The translations under genes and the position numbers were made by a program. A DNA stretch of 64,000 nucleotides from Blastobasis lacticolella (lineage: Eukaryota > Arthropoda > Insecta > Lepidoptera > Blastobasidae): contig LR990068.1 of assembly GCA_905147135.1 (NCBI GenBank), positions 2,500,001 to 2,564,000 on the forward strand, given 5' to 3'. The stretch's first letter is position 1. Each line of letters starts with the position of its first letter. A model generated the notes under the pieces. That model made no database searches and was not told the DNA's origin. It saw nothing but the letters and a program-made list of their open reading frames with translations. Below, in pieces: positions 31,140 through 43,542 of this stretch.

Positions 31140-32133
31140 AGCTCCCCCCACCCCCCCTTATGTCCTTGTTACAAATCTCCAGTACAAATATGAAATGAAA
31201 GAGTGTAAACAAATTTTTTTTACTTACGTTTCTTACAATTTTTTTTTGCTACCTTTGTTTTACTATTACGACCCAACTCTTGCAAATAAATCTTTAAAAC
31301 TTTAAAATTTATTCTGGTCCCGTTTTACCCGTTCCCAAGGAACCCTAACGGCGAACGGCACCCAGAAACCCCGGGGCCCGCCGCTAAATAGATAGCCACC
31401 TATTATGACATACTGATACAAAAAGTGTTGCAGTGGACATTGGGGTAGGGTATACGATATGCTCATAGTCGGAGCGGGTAGCAGAGCGTTTTGAATCAGA
31501 ATCAGAATCGTCTTCATTATTAAACTGTGTTAGTATACAGGTATGCAGGTGTTATTACATTTGTCATTAGTATTAGTAGTATTTATGATATAGATATGTA
31601 AAGATTGATGGTATGACACTTGTGAATCTGTACGAGCTTGCAATTAGTTTATATTCACTACTGTATTCTGATGCAGACATGCAAATTTTTATTCAATAAA
31701 TAAAAAAATCTAAATCTTTGATATTATTATAATGGACAGTTTTCGGTGTTCTTCAAAGGTTTTTTTGCGCCCACCGATATGAGTAAAGTGTACCCTCTGG
31801 GCTAATGGAGGAGGGAGGTGGAGAACTCTCATGAGTACCAGCGCGGCCGGCCTGCTGGCTATGCTGGACTCGCTATTCAAACCTAAGCGCATACCAACTA
31901 GACATTCCGTTTGGACTGCCTATAGCCGGGAAGGCTTTTCAGGCTTCATCGGATGCGACATCCCGCCGGGATGAGTGAGAAATTAGAGGGAAACAATAAT
32001 TGAGTGATACATATTTAGCTGAACTTAATTTGGAACCGATCCAGGGATAAACTAAGTCATCGAAATTCTTCTGGAAACCTATGCACCATTCTGTTACTCC
32101 GAGTTTAAACGACCATATGTCTTAGCAGTATCT
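31140..32133. other. Unique sequence
   Basis: C-rich run at 31144-31158 (CCCCCCACCCCCCC) and otherwise AT-rich. No gene. Confidence 0.4.
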
Positions 32134-32259
32134 GGAAAGTCCAAGGAGCGATGGATTGACATCGCCGAGTCTAATGCTAGAGCCAATGGCTTACGACGCG
32201 ACGATGCCCAAGCCCGGGCGAAATGGAGGAAAGCGGATCCTGGCAGAAGCCGGGAGTGA
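32134..32259 (+). pseudogene. LINE beta RT C-terminus
   Basis: GKSKERWIDIAESNARANGL, RRDDAQARAKWRKADPGRSR-E-stop, then TAATGATG. The best-preserved beta copy. Confidence 0.83.
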
Positions 32260-32261
32260 CC

Positions 32262-32388
32262 GCTCGAATGATAATGATGTCTTAGCATTACGTATCGGCG
32301 GAGGTATGTCGTTCCATATTTTAGCAGTCGCAAAGGCGAATGAACGCCTCGCGGCAACCATGCGATGCGCAGGCAGTGTCAGCATTTG
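32262..32388 (-). pseudogene. CR1-like LINE theta RT C-terminus
   Basis: The minus frame has RRSFAFATAKIWNDIPPPIR then NAKTSLSFERSL. The pattern of K..F..A...WN.LP..IR....FK..L is the usual end of CR1/Jockey-group RT. Abuts the beta tail head-on. Confidence 0.7.
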
Positions 32389-32398
32389 ATCAGTTTAC

Positions 32399-33665
32399 TT
32401 TTGCCAATACCACTCCACCATACCCGCACCCGAAGGCGGTCCTACAATAAATGAGACGATACCGAAGCGCATTCCGGAAAAGAGCATCGCTGGCTAGGAA
32501 CAGAGGAAGGAGCACCACAGCACGCCGTGCGTGGACGTCGAGGAGTGCTCCAACGAAACTAGCTACACATAGCTCGCGACACAATTCATCGAACCGCGAT
32601 ACTCGACTCTCAACACTCGACACTCTACTCTCGAAACTCGACACAACCTCTTTACGCTCCTCTTTTGAAGCCTCTAATACATTTGCCAATACCACTCCAC
32701 CATACCCGCACCCAAAGGCGGTCCCTACAATAAATCAGACGATACCGAAGCGCATTCCGGATAAAGCCGAGCATCGCTGGCTAGGAACAGAGGAATGAGC
32801 ACCACAGTTAACAATGAAACTAGCTAGCTATATATAGCTGGTAATACCATGCATCGACTCTCAACCCACGACATTTGACACTCGACTCGCAATCAATGAC
32901 ACTGGACACTCGATCACAACCGATGACATGCGGTATTCGACACTAGACACTCTACACTCGACTATCGACACTCGACATTCGACTCTCTACACCCGACTTT
33001 CGACACTCGCACATCGGCACTCGACACTCAACCCTCGACACTCGACTCTCAACACTCGACTCTCAACACTCGAAACTCGACACAACCTCTTTACGCTCCT
33101 CTTTAGAAGCCTCTATTACATTTGCCAATATCACTCCACCATACCTGCACCCGAAGGCGGTCCCGACAATAAATCAGACGATACCGAAGCGCATTCCGGA
33201 AAAGGCCGAGCAACGCTAGTTAGGAACAGAGGAATGAGCACCACAGCACGCCGGACGTGAACGTCAAAGAGTGCTTAAAGAAACTAGCTACACATAGCTC
33301 GCGACACAATTCCTCGACTCGCAATTCACGACATTCGACACTCGACTCGCAAACCACGAAACGCGACACCCGACTCTCGATTCTCGACACTCGAATATCG
33401 ACACTCGAGTAACGACACTAGCACATCGGCACTCAACTATCGAAACTCGAAAATCAACACTCGACTCTCAACCCTCGACACTCGACTCTCAACACTCGAC
33501 ACTCGAAACTCGACACAACCTCTTTACGCTCCTCTTTTGAAGCCTCTAATACATTTGCCAATACCACTCCACCATACCCGCACCCGAAGGCGGTCCCGAC
33601 AATAAATCAGACGATACCGAAGCGCATTCCGGAAAAGAGCATCGCTGGCTAGGAACAGAGGAATG
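32399..33665. repeat. Composite satellite with ACTCGAC heptamer arrays
   Basis: Higher-order units start at TTGCCAATACCACTCCACCA: 32401, 32683, 33122, 33555 (spacing 282, 439, 433). Each holds a unique part (GAAGCGCATTCCGGA, GCTAGGAACAGAGGAA) and an array of 7-bp ACTCGAC-like repeats that varies in length. Frames open across it are not genes. Confidence 0.93.
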
Positions 33666-34325
33666 ACGCATTCGTAGGGTGGAAAAAAAGAGAATATTCT
33701 AAGCCTTTGTTTATGTTTGCTTCTAATGGTTTTAATGTAATGTGTAAGAGTATAGCTGGTATTGCATAGGTATTGTCCACGCTAGTTGTCGAAATAAAAC
33801 GAAAAGAAAGATTAATGCAAAAAAAAAAGTTCTGCGCAGTGACAAAAAAATACAAAAACATTTATTTCTCTCAAAAAGGCATTAGGTTACATTGTTATAT
33901 AGATACTTTATACATTGTACATAGCATTCAAATCCTTATTGAGAGCTGGAGTCTGTAGTAGGTTAATGAAACCTGTGTTACAGATCTCCAGGCTCCCAAC
34001 CTCCTGCATCCCTTACAATTAAATATTTTCGATAATGTAATCAGAGCAATGTTTAAGCAAACAATCTTATGATGATCGAGAAACTAAAACAACAGCAAAA
34101 ATAATAATAATAATAGATGAAAATAAAAACCCAGTGTGTGTGTATGTGTGTGTGTGGTGTCTTTTGGTGTTTGTTTGTCTGTCTATATATGTTGTTTGTC
34201 TGTCTGTAAACGAGCGGGTAACTCTCCTGATGGTAAACGGTAACTAAGCTTGCATAAGACGAAATGCATTTTGGAGAGTAGAATATACTTTTGTCGCCAA
34301 TCATCAAACTTTGGGAGCAGCGTAT
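33666..34325. other. Unique AT-rich stretch
   Basis: (GT)n at about 34135-34157. Otherwise nothing recognised. Confidence 0.4.
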
Positions 34326-34457
34326 AGGCCTCCCACAAGGAGGACCGACGACCTGGTAAAGATCGCAGCTACCAGCTGGATGCGGAAAGTTCAGGACCGG
34401 TTTTTGTGGAGATCTCTGGGGGAGGCCTATTCCCAATAGTGGGCGTCTTCGGGCTGA
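34326..34457 (+). pseudogene. LINE alpha RT C-terminus
   Basis: RPPTRRTDDLVKIAATSWMR, KVQDRFLWRSLGEAYSQ-stop-WASSG-stop. One premature stop. Confidence 0.83.
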
Positions 34458-34479
34458 TACGATGATCAACCCTCGCATT

Positions 34480-34560
34480 GTTGTGTTCCGGTTTGAAGGA
34501 TAAGGTAGCCAGCGCAATTATTAATATGAGGCATTTCATTTTAGTTGTCACAGCGACAAC
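34480..34560 (+). repeat. Dispersed repeat H, copy 1
   Basis: GTGTTCCGGTTTGAAGGATA, GCCAGCGCAATTA and ATGAGGCATTTCAT recur at 48703-48782. Confidence 0.75.
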
Positions 34561-34696
34561 ACAACAGTTACAGTGGCAGACAACACACGTCGTTTTAACT
34601 CCTAAGTGCACGAATCGTAGATGTTACGAGCTACAGTTACCATTTACCAACAGGTGGGCTGTATGTTACTGTGTCTTTCAGACCCTAGTTTATAAA

Positions 34697-34880
34697 AGAC
34701 TAGCTTTTGCCCGCGATTTCGTCCGCGTAAAATTTAGGTTATAACGTTTCAGACCCGTTTCCGCTGGAACAGTATAAATTTTCGCTATAAATTACAGCTA
34801 TTTTGGGCTATAACCTACATTGCTGCCAAAATTTCATCAAAATCCGCTGGGTAATTTTTGCGTAAAGAAGCAACATCCAA
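34697..34880 (-). mobile_element. Helitron-like repeat
   Basis: ACTAGCTTTTGCCCGCGATT edge (CTAG terminus on the reverse strand), then AATTTCATCAAAATCCGCTG. Confidence 0.6.
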
Positions 34881-35319
34881 TCCACATTATAAAAAAAATA
34901 CATTCGAAAATATTGAAAATGTAGGATGAGCAAAATTTTTGTTGCTCTTTGCATACATCCTTTCAAACTTTTACATTTAGGTATAAAATAAATATTAGTA
35001 GCATTGACCAGTCAAAGTTGCGGATAAAACTATGTATATAGCTACACACATTATATTTTTATGGTAAGCGCACTTATGCTCTTGAAGCAGACTTGGAGAG
35101 CGAACTAAAAATACTAGCGTGTACAGACGATGTCAAAAGTGCCACCGAAGTTTCCATTGTACTTCAGAAAACGTATATGATTTCGTTTATTGATTAAATG
35201 AATGAACACTTTATTAAAGGCATTTGGTATAAAGGTGCACATTTGTGTTGTATGTTGAGATACATTTGTAAGAGCATTTGAAACATTTATAAACACAATA
35301 AACAAGCCAATTAGCCCCA
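34881..35319. other. Unique AT-rich stretch
   Basis: Nothing recognised except an ATGAATGAACACTTTATTAA retroposon-like end at about 35200. Confidence 0.4.
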
Positions 35320-35497
35320 ATGGACAATTCACACAGGGCCATCTAGCCCCAAAGTAAGCAAAGCTTGAGTTATGGGTGCCAGAAAACTAATTAACTACTT
35401 AGAGTCATTGGTACAAGGCTGCAGCGGGATTCGAGCCCGGAGTACTCGCTTACGAGTCGGATACCCTAACCTCTCGGTCATCGACGCTCAAAAGTAT
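35320..35497 (-). mobile_element. SINE-C 3' end fused to SINE-B head
   Basis: 35320-35400 is SINE-C tail in reverse. 35402-35497 is a SINE-B head in reverse (ATTCGAGCCC). The junction has no TSD. Confidence 0.8.
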
Positions 35498-37088
35498 TTA
35501 TTCTAGTCTCTATGATGCTATACCACGCTGTACACACGAATAAGACATTAAAAGAAACTCCAAACAGGGTAGCCTTACGTAGTACATTTAGCTTGACCTT
35601 ACCTCGTAATCTTCCAACATTATTTCATTTAAACTGACTCAGCAACACCGTAGCCCACACAGAAGTGCAAGATCGCACCTTTTCTTTAAAAATTACCTTT
35701 TTAAACCAGTATGTGACTTAAATATCGCAAAAGAAATTATTTACATGGCATCCCAATTTTATAGAGACGCAATAAAATGAACATAAACATCCTTTAACAA
35801 GGTGGAAGATGTTTAATACAGGATGTGAGTCTTGGAAGTCTATTTTTGAAACCGATTGCATTCTCAAATCGAACGGTTTTCAATTTTGATTTTCAATATC
35901 AAAAGCACAATATTTTTTAAATTATTTAAAATTAATATCTGATCTGCCAAATAAAGGATCGTGGTTATTGCGGACCCCGGGGATATTGATGACAAGATTA
36001 TGAACTGTATTTTAACTGTAATGTTGTACAAAGAATGAATAAATAAATAAATGATACCTTACGGCTACTGTTTCTTAAAAGACACACCTACAGAAACTGC
36101 GTCTAATTCTTAAATAATTTATAAAAGATACTAATTGTAGAGTTCCCTATTGCGACTTTTATGGCACGAAATTTTTTACAACTATGAAAAACGAAAATAA
36201 AAATTATTTCTTTCACCTATATAGACGTGTCTTAAATAAGCATGTTACAAAAATATTTTATTCAGTAACGTAGGTAGCAAGTTAGATGTGTGAAACACAA
36301 TGAGAATAATGGACACCCTGTACATGTTCCTAATATCCACTGAGTGTCGTAAAATTGCCGAAATAAAATTGAATTTTTTTATTTAAAGTATAGTTTAATA
36401 TTTTACGTGTATCATACAATGGGATTCCTTCAACACTTAAATGCTTGATCAATAATTTGATTTTGATTTGTAAATAATAAAATTAATACTTTCTACTTTT
36501 ATTACACAATATAGTACATACACAATACATTTTCTTTTTGCATAACTGATGCGAATATTAAGGGTTATTTTCAATCATGTATAAATATTTTTGTTAATTT
36601 TAATAATTTCGAATCAATTATGAATTAAAAGTGTTTATCCAGAAGGAATTTAAAATATTTATATCATAATTATACATTGTTATATACAGTATATACACAG
36701 TTAAGACCTAATTAAAACAGTACGCAAAAGAAATAAAAATTACAAATAAAAAACAAACTCTTATTTTCTGCCATGCCATGAATTAAAAATGAAGATCTAC
36801 TAGATATAAAAGACACAATCGTACTGCATATGCATGTTGACTCATAAGTTTTATTTTGCAACTAAAATTTGGTGCTTTTACCGGCACCGAACCCAGGACC
36901 GGAGTGACGTTGTCAAATTAACATTGTAGCCACATGATGGATTTCACACCTGGGCACGGGGTTGGGGCACGTTCACATTGGAGTGAAGAAAAAAAATTTT
37001 TTTCCGGCCTGCTTTGGTTCATGGAGTAGGTTCATGTTTTCAGCGTGGCAGAAAAATATAACTTAGTATTTAGTAGTTTATGTAAAAA
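35498..37088. other. Mostly unique AT-rich stretch
   Basis: Short SINE-B scrap at 35933-35985 (CTGATCTGCCAAATAAAGGA). At 36880-36960 there is a GC-richer tract with CCGAACCCAGGACC, which might be a tRNA-like relic. No gene. Confidence 0.4.
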
Positions 37089-37210
37089 AAAGTCTTGGTA
37101 TTTAGGTCACGGTTGTGCTTTGATCATGATCCAGTACTTGGCAGATTAGATAATTAAAGTGGAGCGACTGCCATTTGACCTCCGTGACCCTGCTACCAGG
37201 GGAACGTAAT
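37089..37210 (-). mobile_element. SINE-B fragment
   Basis: TGGAGCGACTGCCATTTGAC and CCTGCTACCAGGGGAACG. Confidence 0.82.
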
Positions 37211-37825
37211 CAAATGATGATCATGATGATGGCTTGAACTAAAATATAAAACGCACTTTGTGTAAAAAAGTAGAATACTTTTTTACACAAATTATTCTTT
37301 CAACAATAATTCCTAATCTAAGCTAAGTAGAAACAGGTGAAGATAGTTTTTTAAACTAAGAAAAAAACTCGGTTCATCAAACTCATAACACCTCTTTTCC
37401 GTAGGAGGTTAATTAAAAAAGTCAACAGTGGATTGTAGACGTGAACACGTCCTAACTCATCAATCATTATCCCAAGTTTCCGATCCATTTATATAATTAG
37501 ATTTGCCAAAAATAAAAACTGAAAGCGCAAAAATAAAACTGAAAAACAAGATGGCTGCCTTCCCGACTGCCATACGGCCATATTGGATTTTTGCCCAAAT
37601 TAATGATACACTCATTGTACTCCGGAATTTTGATGTGATGCTGTTGCGTGTTTTTGAAAAAACATAAAAGTTTAACAAATTATTCATTGGAAGTTAATTT
37701 AGCTTCATTGTGTACAAGGGAATTGCATAATTGTAATTATGGCGTGTATTAATCATAATTTGGTGCAAAAAACAGCAAAGTTCGATTTAAAAAAATATTT
37801 TTTTGCTTTCTTACGATTTTTATGC
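37211..37825. other. Unique AT-rich stretch
   Basis: Contains a palindrome, AAAGTAGAATACTTT, near 37267. No gene. Confidence 0.4.
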
Positions 37826-37945
37826 ACTAGCTTTTGCCTGCGAATTTGTTCAACGTAACATAAAAAAATTGAAATTTGAAGTACACTTATAAAAAAAAGA
37901 ATCACATACGTAGGTAGCTTAAATTACTCATAACATTATATTAGT
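37826..37945 (-). mobile_element. Helitron-like fragment
   Basis: ACTAGCTTTTGCCTGCGAAT at the left and ATTATATTAGTAAAAT at the right. Decayed middle. Confidence 0.45.
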
Positions 37946-38034
37946 AAAATAATTTATACAATGGGACCGGTACTGCTTAACACTTCATCATCATAATCAT
38001 TTTCTGATTTTGATTCTGATTCATCATTGGTCGG

Positions 38035-38315
38035 ACGTCGGTGGAGGATCTGTGGCCTAATGGTTAAGGGGTCCGACTCGTACCCAAATGCCGCCAAGTA
38101 TCAACGATTCTTTTCTGAGTTATGTACATTAGTTGAACAATAATACACTCTTACGGCGAGGGAAAATATCGTAATGAAACCAGCACATTCAGGCGACTGA
38201 ATGTGTAACCATGGTCCAATCTGGTCAGGTTCAGGTTCAGGTAAACAGGGTTACGGAGATCAGATGGTAGTTGCTCCACTGTAATTTCCTGATCTGCCAA
38301 ATCCTGGATCTGGAG
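38035..38315 (+). mobile_element. SINE-B, nearly full
   Basis: Head A box TGGCCTAATGG present, but the B box region is deleted (GTACCC joined to AAATGCCGCC). Body complete, with a CAGGTT triplication at 38225. Confidence 0.85.
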
Positions 38316-38671
38316 TAGATGTCCTTTTCGGGCGCCCTCTATCGACCCCACTATTCACATTCGCACGATGGATACCTTTTACTCTGCAAAAGAACTCTGT
38401 CAAGACTACCTCCTCTCACAATAACTAAAAAAGTAAAAATAAATATTCTTAAAAAATATATAAACGCTTTTCAAACCGTCTCTACATCATCGAATCCACT
38501 CGGTACATCAAAAGAATAACACTTGAATCGCCCGCGTAGGTACTTGAAATTTATTTCAAAATCGAAAGATGGCGGACGATAGAAAATATATTCACTTTAC
38601 ATTTAGTCGGGTTGTAGTTGAAAATATGGTGTGCGAGTAGATATCTTTAGATGATTTAATAAAAATAAATG
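38316..38671. other. Unique sequence
   Basis: No repeat family or gene recognised. Confidence 0.4.
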
Positions 38672-38821
38672 ATCAGGTTCCCCTGGTAGCAGGGTCACGG
38701 AGATCAGATGGCAGTCGCTCCACTGAAATTACCTGATCTGCCAAATCCTTGACCATGGTGTAGGTGGACCCCGGGCCCTCGTACGCGAGAGCACAACCGG
38801 GACATTAACTCCAAGATGGTT
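38672..38821 (+). mobile_element. SINE-B 3' half
   Basis: Starts abruptly at CAGGTTCCCCTGGTAGCAGG and runs to CATTAACTCCAAGATGG, consistent with a 5'-truncated insertion. Confidence 0.85.
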
Positions 38822-39680
38822 AAATATGGAACCGAGAACTAAATATTATTTCCATACGTCCCGTAGAAAAGACATCAACGCGCTTACTTTTTAAAACATT
38901 TTTTGATTAATTTTACTCATTTTGTGAGCCTCCAAATACCAACTGTAAAATAAACGACGTTGATCAAGGTTTTCCGCTTCCGCAGGGTCCCTGAGACTGG
39001 TTGAAAAGTCCATTGAATAAAAACATTATTAATTTATAGAACAGCTGTTGTTTACTCTATGAACACCAGAATAATAAGAAACCAGATACAACGTTGTACT
39101 TTTTTAATTTTGAAATTATTACTTATTTAGTTTGTCAGTTTATTCTTTATCAATCAAGTAGATTCAAGTGTTAAATAATTCAAATACAACAGTAAACGAA
39201 TAGCAAAATATTGGATTAGATGATAAAATATTACATTTCGTTAAATAATAACAGTGAAGTTTTGTTATAGTTTGTATAATTTGCTTTAACTAATACACAA
39301 TATAGCCCAACACATATTTTCACCAACAGAAAATTCCCTGCTATTTTATTTACTTATTGTTATTACTATTTACTATTCCCGAGTGTCATAGTGTACTTTT
39401 TCGAACTGCTCAGTTAAAACAAGTATACAATATGAACCACAATTAAAACAATATACCTAAAGTAGGCACAATGAACAGGTTAAGCGCTTACCCTAAGAGT
39501 CATATTCCCATGCAGTTGAATACTAGATTTTTTCCAGCGACTTCTTCCGTGTAAATATCGGTTCTCACGACCCGTTCCCGTGGCAGCCATATTGAACTTC
39601 GGGAAAAACTATGATAATGGAGCTTTCAATAAGTGTAAGAATTTCTTAAATCGGTTAAGTTATTTTTGAGTTTATCCATT
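38822..39680. other. Unique AT-rich stretch
   Basis: A GGGTCCCTGAGACTGGTTGA scrap at about 38985 resembles 29340 and 49800. Nothing else recognised. Confidence 0.4.
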
Positions 39681-39862
39681 ACTAGCAGCCGCCCCGACTT
39701 CGCACGGGTACCACTACGGGTACACGGGTATATAGCCTATGTCACCCGGGGATGGTGTAGCTTCCCAACGGTGAAAGAATTTTTGAAATCGGTCCAGTAG
39801 TTTCGAAGCCTATTCAATACAAACAAAAAATCAAACCTTTCCTCTTTATAATATTAGTATAG
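39681..39862 (-). mobile_element. Helitron-like repeat, complete-looking (~180 bp)
   Basis: Reverse strand starts TCTATACTAATATTATAAAG and ends CTAGTAATGG..: the left edge is TTACTAGCAGCCGCCCCGAC. The 5' TC and 3' CTAG pattern is what lepidopteran non-autonomous Helitrons show. Confidence 0.65.
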
Positions 39863-39924
39863 ACAAACAAGCAAACAATATAAACTTTTCTCTTTATAAT
39901 ATTTGTATAGGTAGTGCACCTATA

Positions 39925-40103
39925 AAAGAAACTTAGCTCTTTTAAACTACGCAACGGCTTTTAATACGGGTTTTAGCAGTAGACAGAGTGATTCAGGAGT
40001 AAGGTCTGTAAGTAAAAAAAAGTACTTCGTACGCGTACACCTATTTTAAAGTAGGTTGAAGTAGGGGTACGCGTACGAAGTTGCGCCGGGTCCACTACTA
40101 TAT
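39925..40103 (+). mobile_element. Helitron-like repeat with terminal hairpin
   Basis: AACTACGCAACGGCTTTTAA, a perfect 15-bp inverted pair (ACTTCGTACGCGTAC at 40023 and its complement near 40067), then TTGCGCCGGGTCCACTA. A hairpin near the 3' end is a Helitron feature. Confidence 0.6.
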
Positions 40104-40362
40104 CATCATCACAGCTCGTAACAGTCCACTACAGGACTTAGGGCCTCTCCCACGAAAGGGGAGGTTATTGCCATAATCTCCACGCTCGGCAGGCGGGTTG
40201 GAGATCGCAGTGTTTAAATATAACAATGGAAAATGCTGCTGCCCATTTTCCAGACTACGGAGACTCTTGATCTTTTGTCTCGAAAACATTAGTCGCCTTG
40301 TACGACACCCATGAGTGTGAGGGGTTGGTGCTATTCTACTCTGCCGGACACCACGGCCACCA
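40104..40362 (-). mobile_element. SINE-A copy 11, with TSD
   Basis: Full length. 11-bp TSD CACTACTATAT at 40093-40103 and 40363-40373, lying over the end of the Helitron-like repeat. Confidence 0.95.
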
Positions 40363-40384
40363 CACTACTATATAATAAAGAAGA

Positions 40385-42039
40385 ATCCTGAGGTATCAAG
40401 GGTGCTATCCTGGGCCCTAAGGAACACCTAATTTGGAATTTGCAAATGCCCTACTGTAGTTACAAAGGAATTGCTGAATGTTGTAATAGACTTAATAATA
40501 AGTGGGATGCCACTGGCATCGACAGTATTGCGGCGTCCCATCTCCCTGACACTTCTAGTCAACCTGGGGCCACTGCCGCCTAGGCCGAAAACACCAAGCG
40601 CCGCAAATTACGTTATTTTATTTTTATTTTTTATTTACAGTTACATTGTTGCGAATATTCATTAATGTCTATAACTTATATTATATTATTAATAATATAT
40701 AAAATAAAATAAAAACTACATTTCACATTACAATGTCAAGATTACAAACACAAGTCAAGATCAACAATAATCACTGCCTACAATAACACTTAATTCTAAA
40801 TGAGAAGTGGTACATTTGTTCGGATAACATACTATCACAGAAACTCGTCAATTGAGTAGCAATTTTTACGAGTAGCCCTTTTCAGTTTTCTTTCCAATTT
40901 GTTTAAACTAGACCTCACTCCATGGGACTCGCGGAAGACCAGCGCCGCGGCTCCGGCCGTGGCTCCTGCTGAGTGAGGTTTTGTTGGCAAGGTGTGCCAC
41001 GGCACAGCAATTCCGAATCGACCTATTAATATTGTAATTTGTTATATATGTTTTTTTGCATTTTATTTGTATGATTATTGTTATTTTATATTAGAAAGAA
41101 AGAAAGAAGACATATATTGCACGTAGACAACCACTACACGATAATTAGGTACAACAAAAAAAAAAAGGAACTTTTTTGAAAAAATAAAAAATAAAATTGC
41201 GATGTGGTGTCCTTGTTAAGCAATAAATGTCTTTCTTTCTTCCTTTTTGTCCTTCACATATATTCGTCTTGCGCCGTTTGGCGTGAAAACCAGGCGCACA
41301 TACTCTATATATGTAGATAGCCTAGGTCGATGCATCTAATAACTAGCAGGCTGGCCTCTACTTCGGTCAGAGAATAAGCCTCGCCATCCGCCAGTTTTAA
41401 TCGCTCGCACCGACGCTTTTCAATTTTGATTTTCGATATGAAAAATTCGATATTTTCAAGCATGATGCAATTTTTGAACCGTATTTTTCCGCTGTTGCCA
41501 ATGTGATTTAAATATATTGAATTTTTCATGCCGAAAATTATAATTGAAAACCGTTCGAATCGAGCAATTCAAAAATAGAACCCGTTTGCACTTATTCGGT
41601 TACCTGGCTATCTTGGGCAAGTTTTTTCATCTTTAAATAATAGTTTTGTGTATTTGCTTCATAATAATGCTCTAGTACTGTACCTAACTCACAATTTAAC
41701 TCGACCACTTTAAGGCCTATATGACTTATCTATGGCGGTCCAAACAATCCTAGCTTGAACCGTTCGAAAAAAAAGCCGAAAGTCAAATATGTATAATAAT
41801 TTTATAATGGCCAGTATCAATGAATCAGATCCCTAAGCGCTGGAGCATAACTCACGGGGCGGTCGCATAAAGATCTATAGATCTATAGATCATTATAGTA
41901 TAGATCCTTCGCTGGGTCGTTCAAAGAAATCATCGGAAAAAACGTACAAAGCAACTGGCACCATAATGCATGCCATTATACCCATCTCGCTTACACTTGT
42001 GGAATGTGGAGTGTTAGAGCGAGATAGGGATACGGCTTA
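40385..42039. other. Unique stretch with minor repeats
   Basis: A GAAAGAAAGAAGACATATAT block at about 41097 matches 25240 (retroposon end). AGATCTAT is tandemly repeated at 41870-41892. A GC-rich patch lies at 40915-40990. No gene. Confidence 0.4.
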
Positions 42040-42375
42040 TTGAGGCATGCTTGTTGGGAATACTGTCAGTCGGCAACGGGACGTCGAAGGAAGTGGTCGT
42101 GTCGGGTTACTCTTTGCATTTGAAAAGTTTTTTCAGTTTTCCATACGGGAAATCTACGAGGAATGTTCGATGTATGGTGATTTATGTAGATGCAAGACTA
42201 CATTTAGAGCTAAGTGTGGATATTTTTTTGAAGAGACACGTTGTTTTTGTAGTTTTTTTTCGTATAAAAACATAAAAATTGATAAAAGTGACAAGTGATA
42301 GTGGATTTGTGGATTCTTATGCTGACCTCTTCGGTGGAATTTTTCTCCATTGGAATTGTTGCAAACTAAGGTTCG
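42040..42375 (+). other. Possible untranslated first exon
   Basis: Unique-looking sequence with a donor-like AACTAAGGTTCGTG at about 42365-42378. Two overlapping short frames exist (one Cys-rich) but have no known domain. A weak candidate only. Confidence 0.2.
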
Positions 42376-42902
42376 TGTTTGGTTTATTATTGTTTACTGT
42401 TAGTTTATTTTATTTTGTCTAATACATTAGTGAAATATTTGTATGAAAATACAATGTGAAACTATTTTTCTTCGCATTAAACAAAAGTATAACTTCTTAA
42501 ATGTTTACAATATCATTTTTTAGCAACTCTATAGTATCCAAAAGTTTAAGCTAACGTTTTTCACCCGCGCAGACCAAGACTTTGAATTTTCAGTTTTTCC
42601 GGTAAATAGGAGCAATTTTCCCCTCAAAGAAAACTAGGTAGTTTAGTGGGATGAAGACCTATGATGAAAACTAAGCAGTGAATGTCACTGAGGAATATGC
42701 GGAATTTGATTCAGAGTTAATTGGATACGTCTTTGTATAAATAAAACATATACTTTTACATATACCTACGCGGCGCCTAGCATTTTAATTTTTATATAAT
42801 GTTACCTATATGATAATGGTATGACATTCATAACTGTTCGTAAAAATCTAATTTGTTCAAATGTATTTGAATTTAATTAAAGAAATTACTCAAGGTGTAC
42901 TT
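42376..42902. other. AT-rich unique stretch
   Basis: No element recognised. If 42040-42375 is an exon, this would be the beginning of its intron. Confidence 0.35.
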
Positions 42903-42999
42903 GCCGTGTGGTATCCCGCAGAGTAGAATAGCACCAACCCCTTACACTCTGTGTATCGTACAAGGCGACTAATGTTTTCGAGCCAATCTCCGTAGGCTT
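42903..42999 (+). mobile_element. SINE-A copy 12, truncated
   Basis: First 90 bp only, with a deletion in the CAAAAGATC area. Joined at CTCCGTAGGCTTGGGGTCCG to SINE-B. Confidence 0.85.
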
Positions 43000-43227
43000 G
43001 GGGTCCGCCTTGACCGTGATCCAGGATTTGGCAGAGCACGTAACTGACCTTCGTGACTCTACATTGGAACTTGATCAGATTAAATCATGGTTACACATTC
43101 AGTTGCATGAATGTGCAGGTTTCATTACGATGTTTTCCCTCACCGTAAAAGCAGTTAGTGTTTAACTAATGTACGTAACTCAGATAAGAGTCATTGGTAT
43201 ATGGCGGCTCTGGGGTTCGAACTGTTA
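43000..43227 (-). mobile_element. SINE-B
   Basis: Body in reverse with a B-box relic GGGTTCGAACTG at 43213. The end proximal to SINE-A is missing. Confidence 0.85.
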
Positions 43228-43264
43228 CAAGCCCTTGCTTAGTCAGAGTCAAGCAAAGTCAGAA

Positions 43265-43478
43265 AACTCCCGCGCAACTACACATATACTCAAATATTTC
43301 CTAATCTACTGAACTGATTTTATTGAAACAAAGCTTAGAACCGTTTCGATTTAACTGGCTTTCAAATAAAGAGCATCGACATCGGTCCATCCGTTCAGGA
43401 GCTACAGCCAGATACACCTCTACACAGAAATACTTGTCGCTTATTACACCTCTTTCTCTCGGGGTTGGGGGGTTAAAA
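43265..43478 (-). repeat. Dispersed repeat I, copy 3
   Basis: ACTCAAATATTTCCTAATCT, TTTCGATTTAACTGGCTTTC and CATCCGTTCAGGAGCTAC. Confidence 0.8.
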
Positions 43479-43542
43479 ATTATTGCAATCAATGTGATTT
43501 CCAATAGAACAATAATTACCGAATTAAAATATAATATAACCG

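Noticed and set aside
32399..33665. CRISPR-like spaced repeats
   Set aside because: Units are long, with internal heptamer arrays and similar, not unique, spacers; eukaryotic satellite.
40098..40289. Recurring SINE-A minus-strand frame (QKIKSLRSLENGQQHF)
   Set aside because: Seen in many SINE-A copies but with frameshifts and stops in others; explained by common descent of a non-coding SINE.
41870..41892. AGATCTAT palindromic tandem as a regulatory site
   Set aside because: Three short units only; no context to support a function.
42047..42298. Cys-rich 83-codon frame
   Set aside because: No signal peptide, no family resemblance, and an overlapping alternative frame of similar length.
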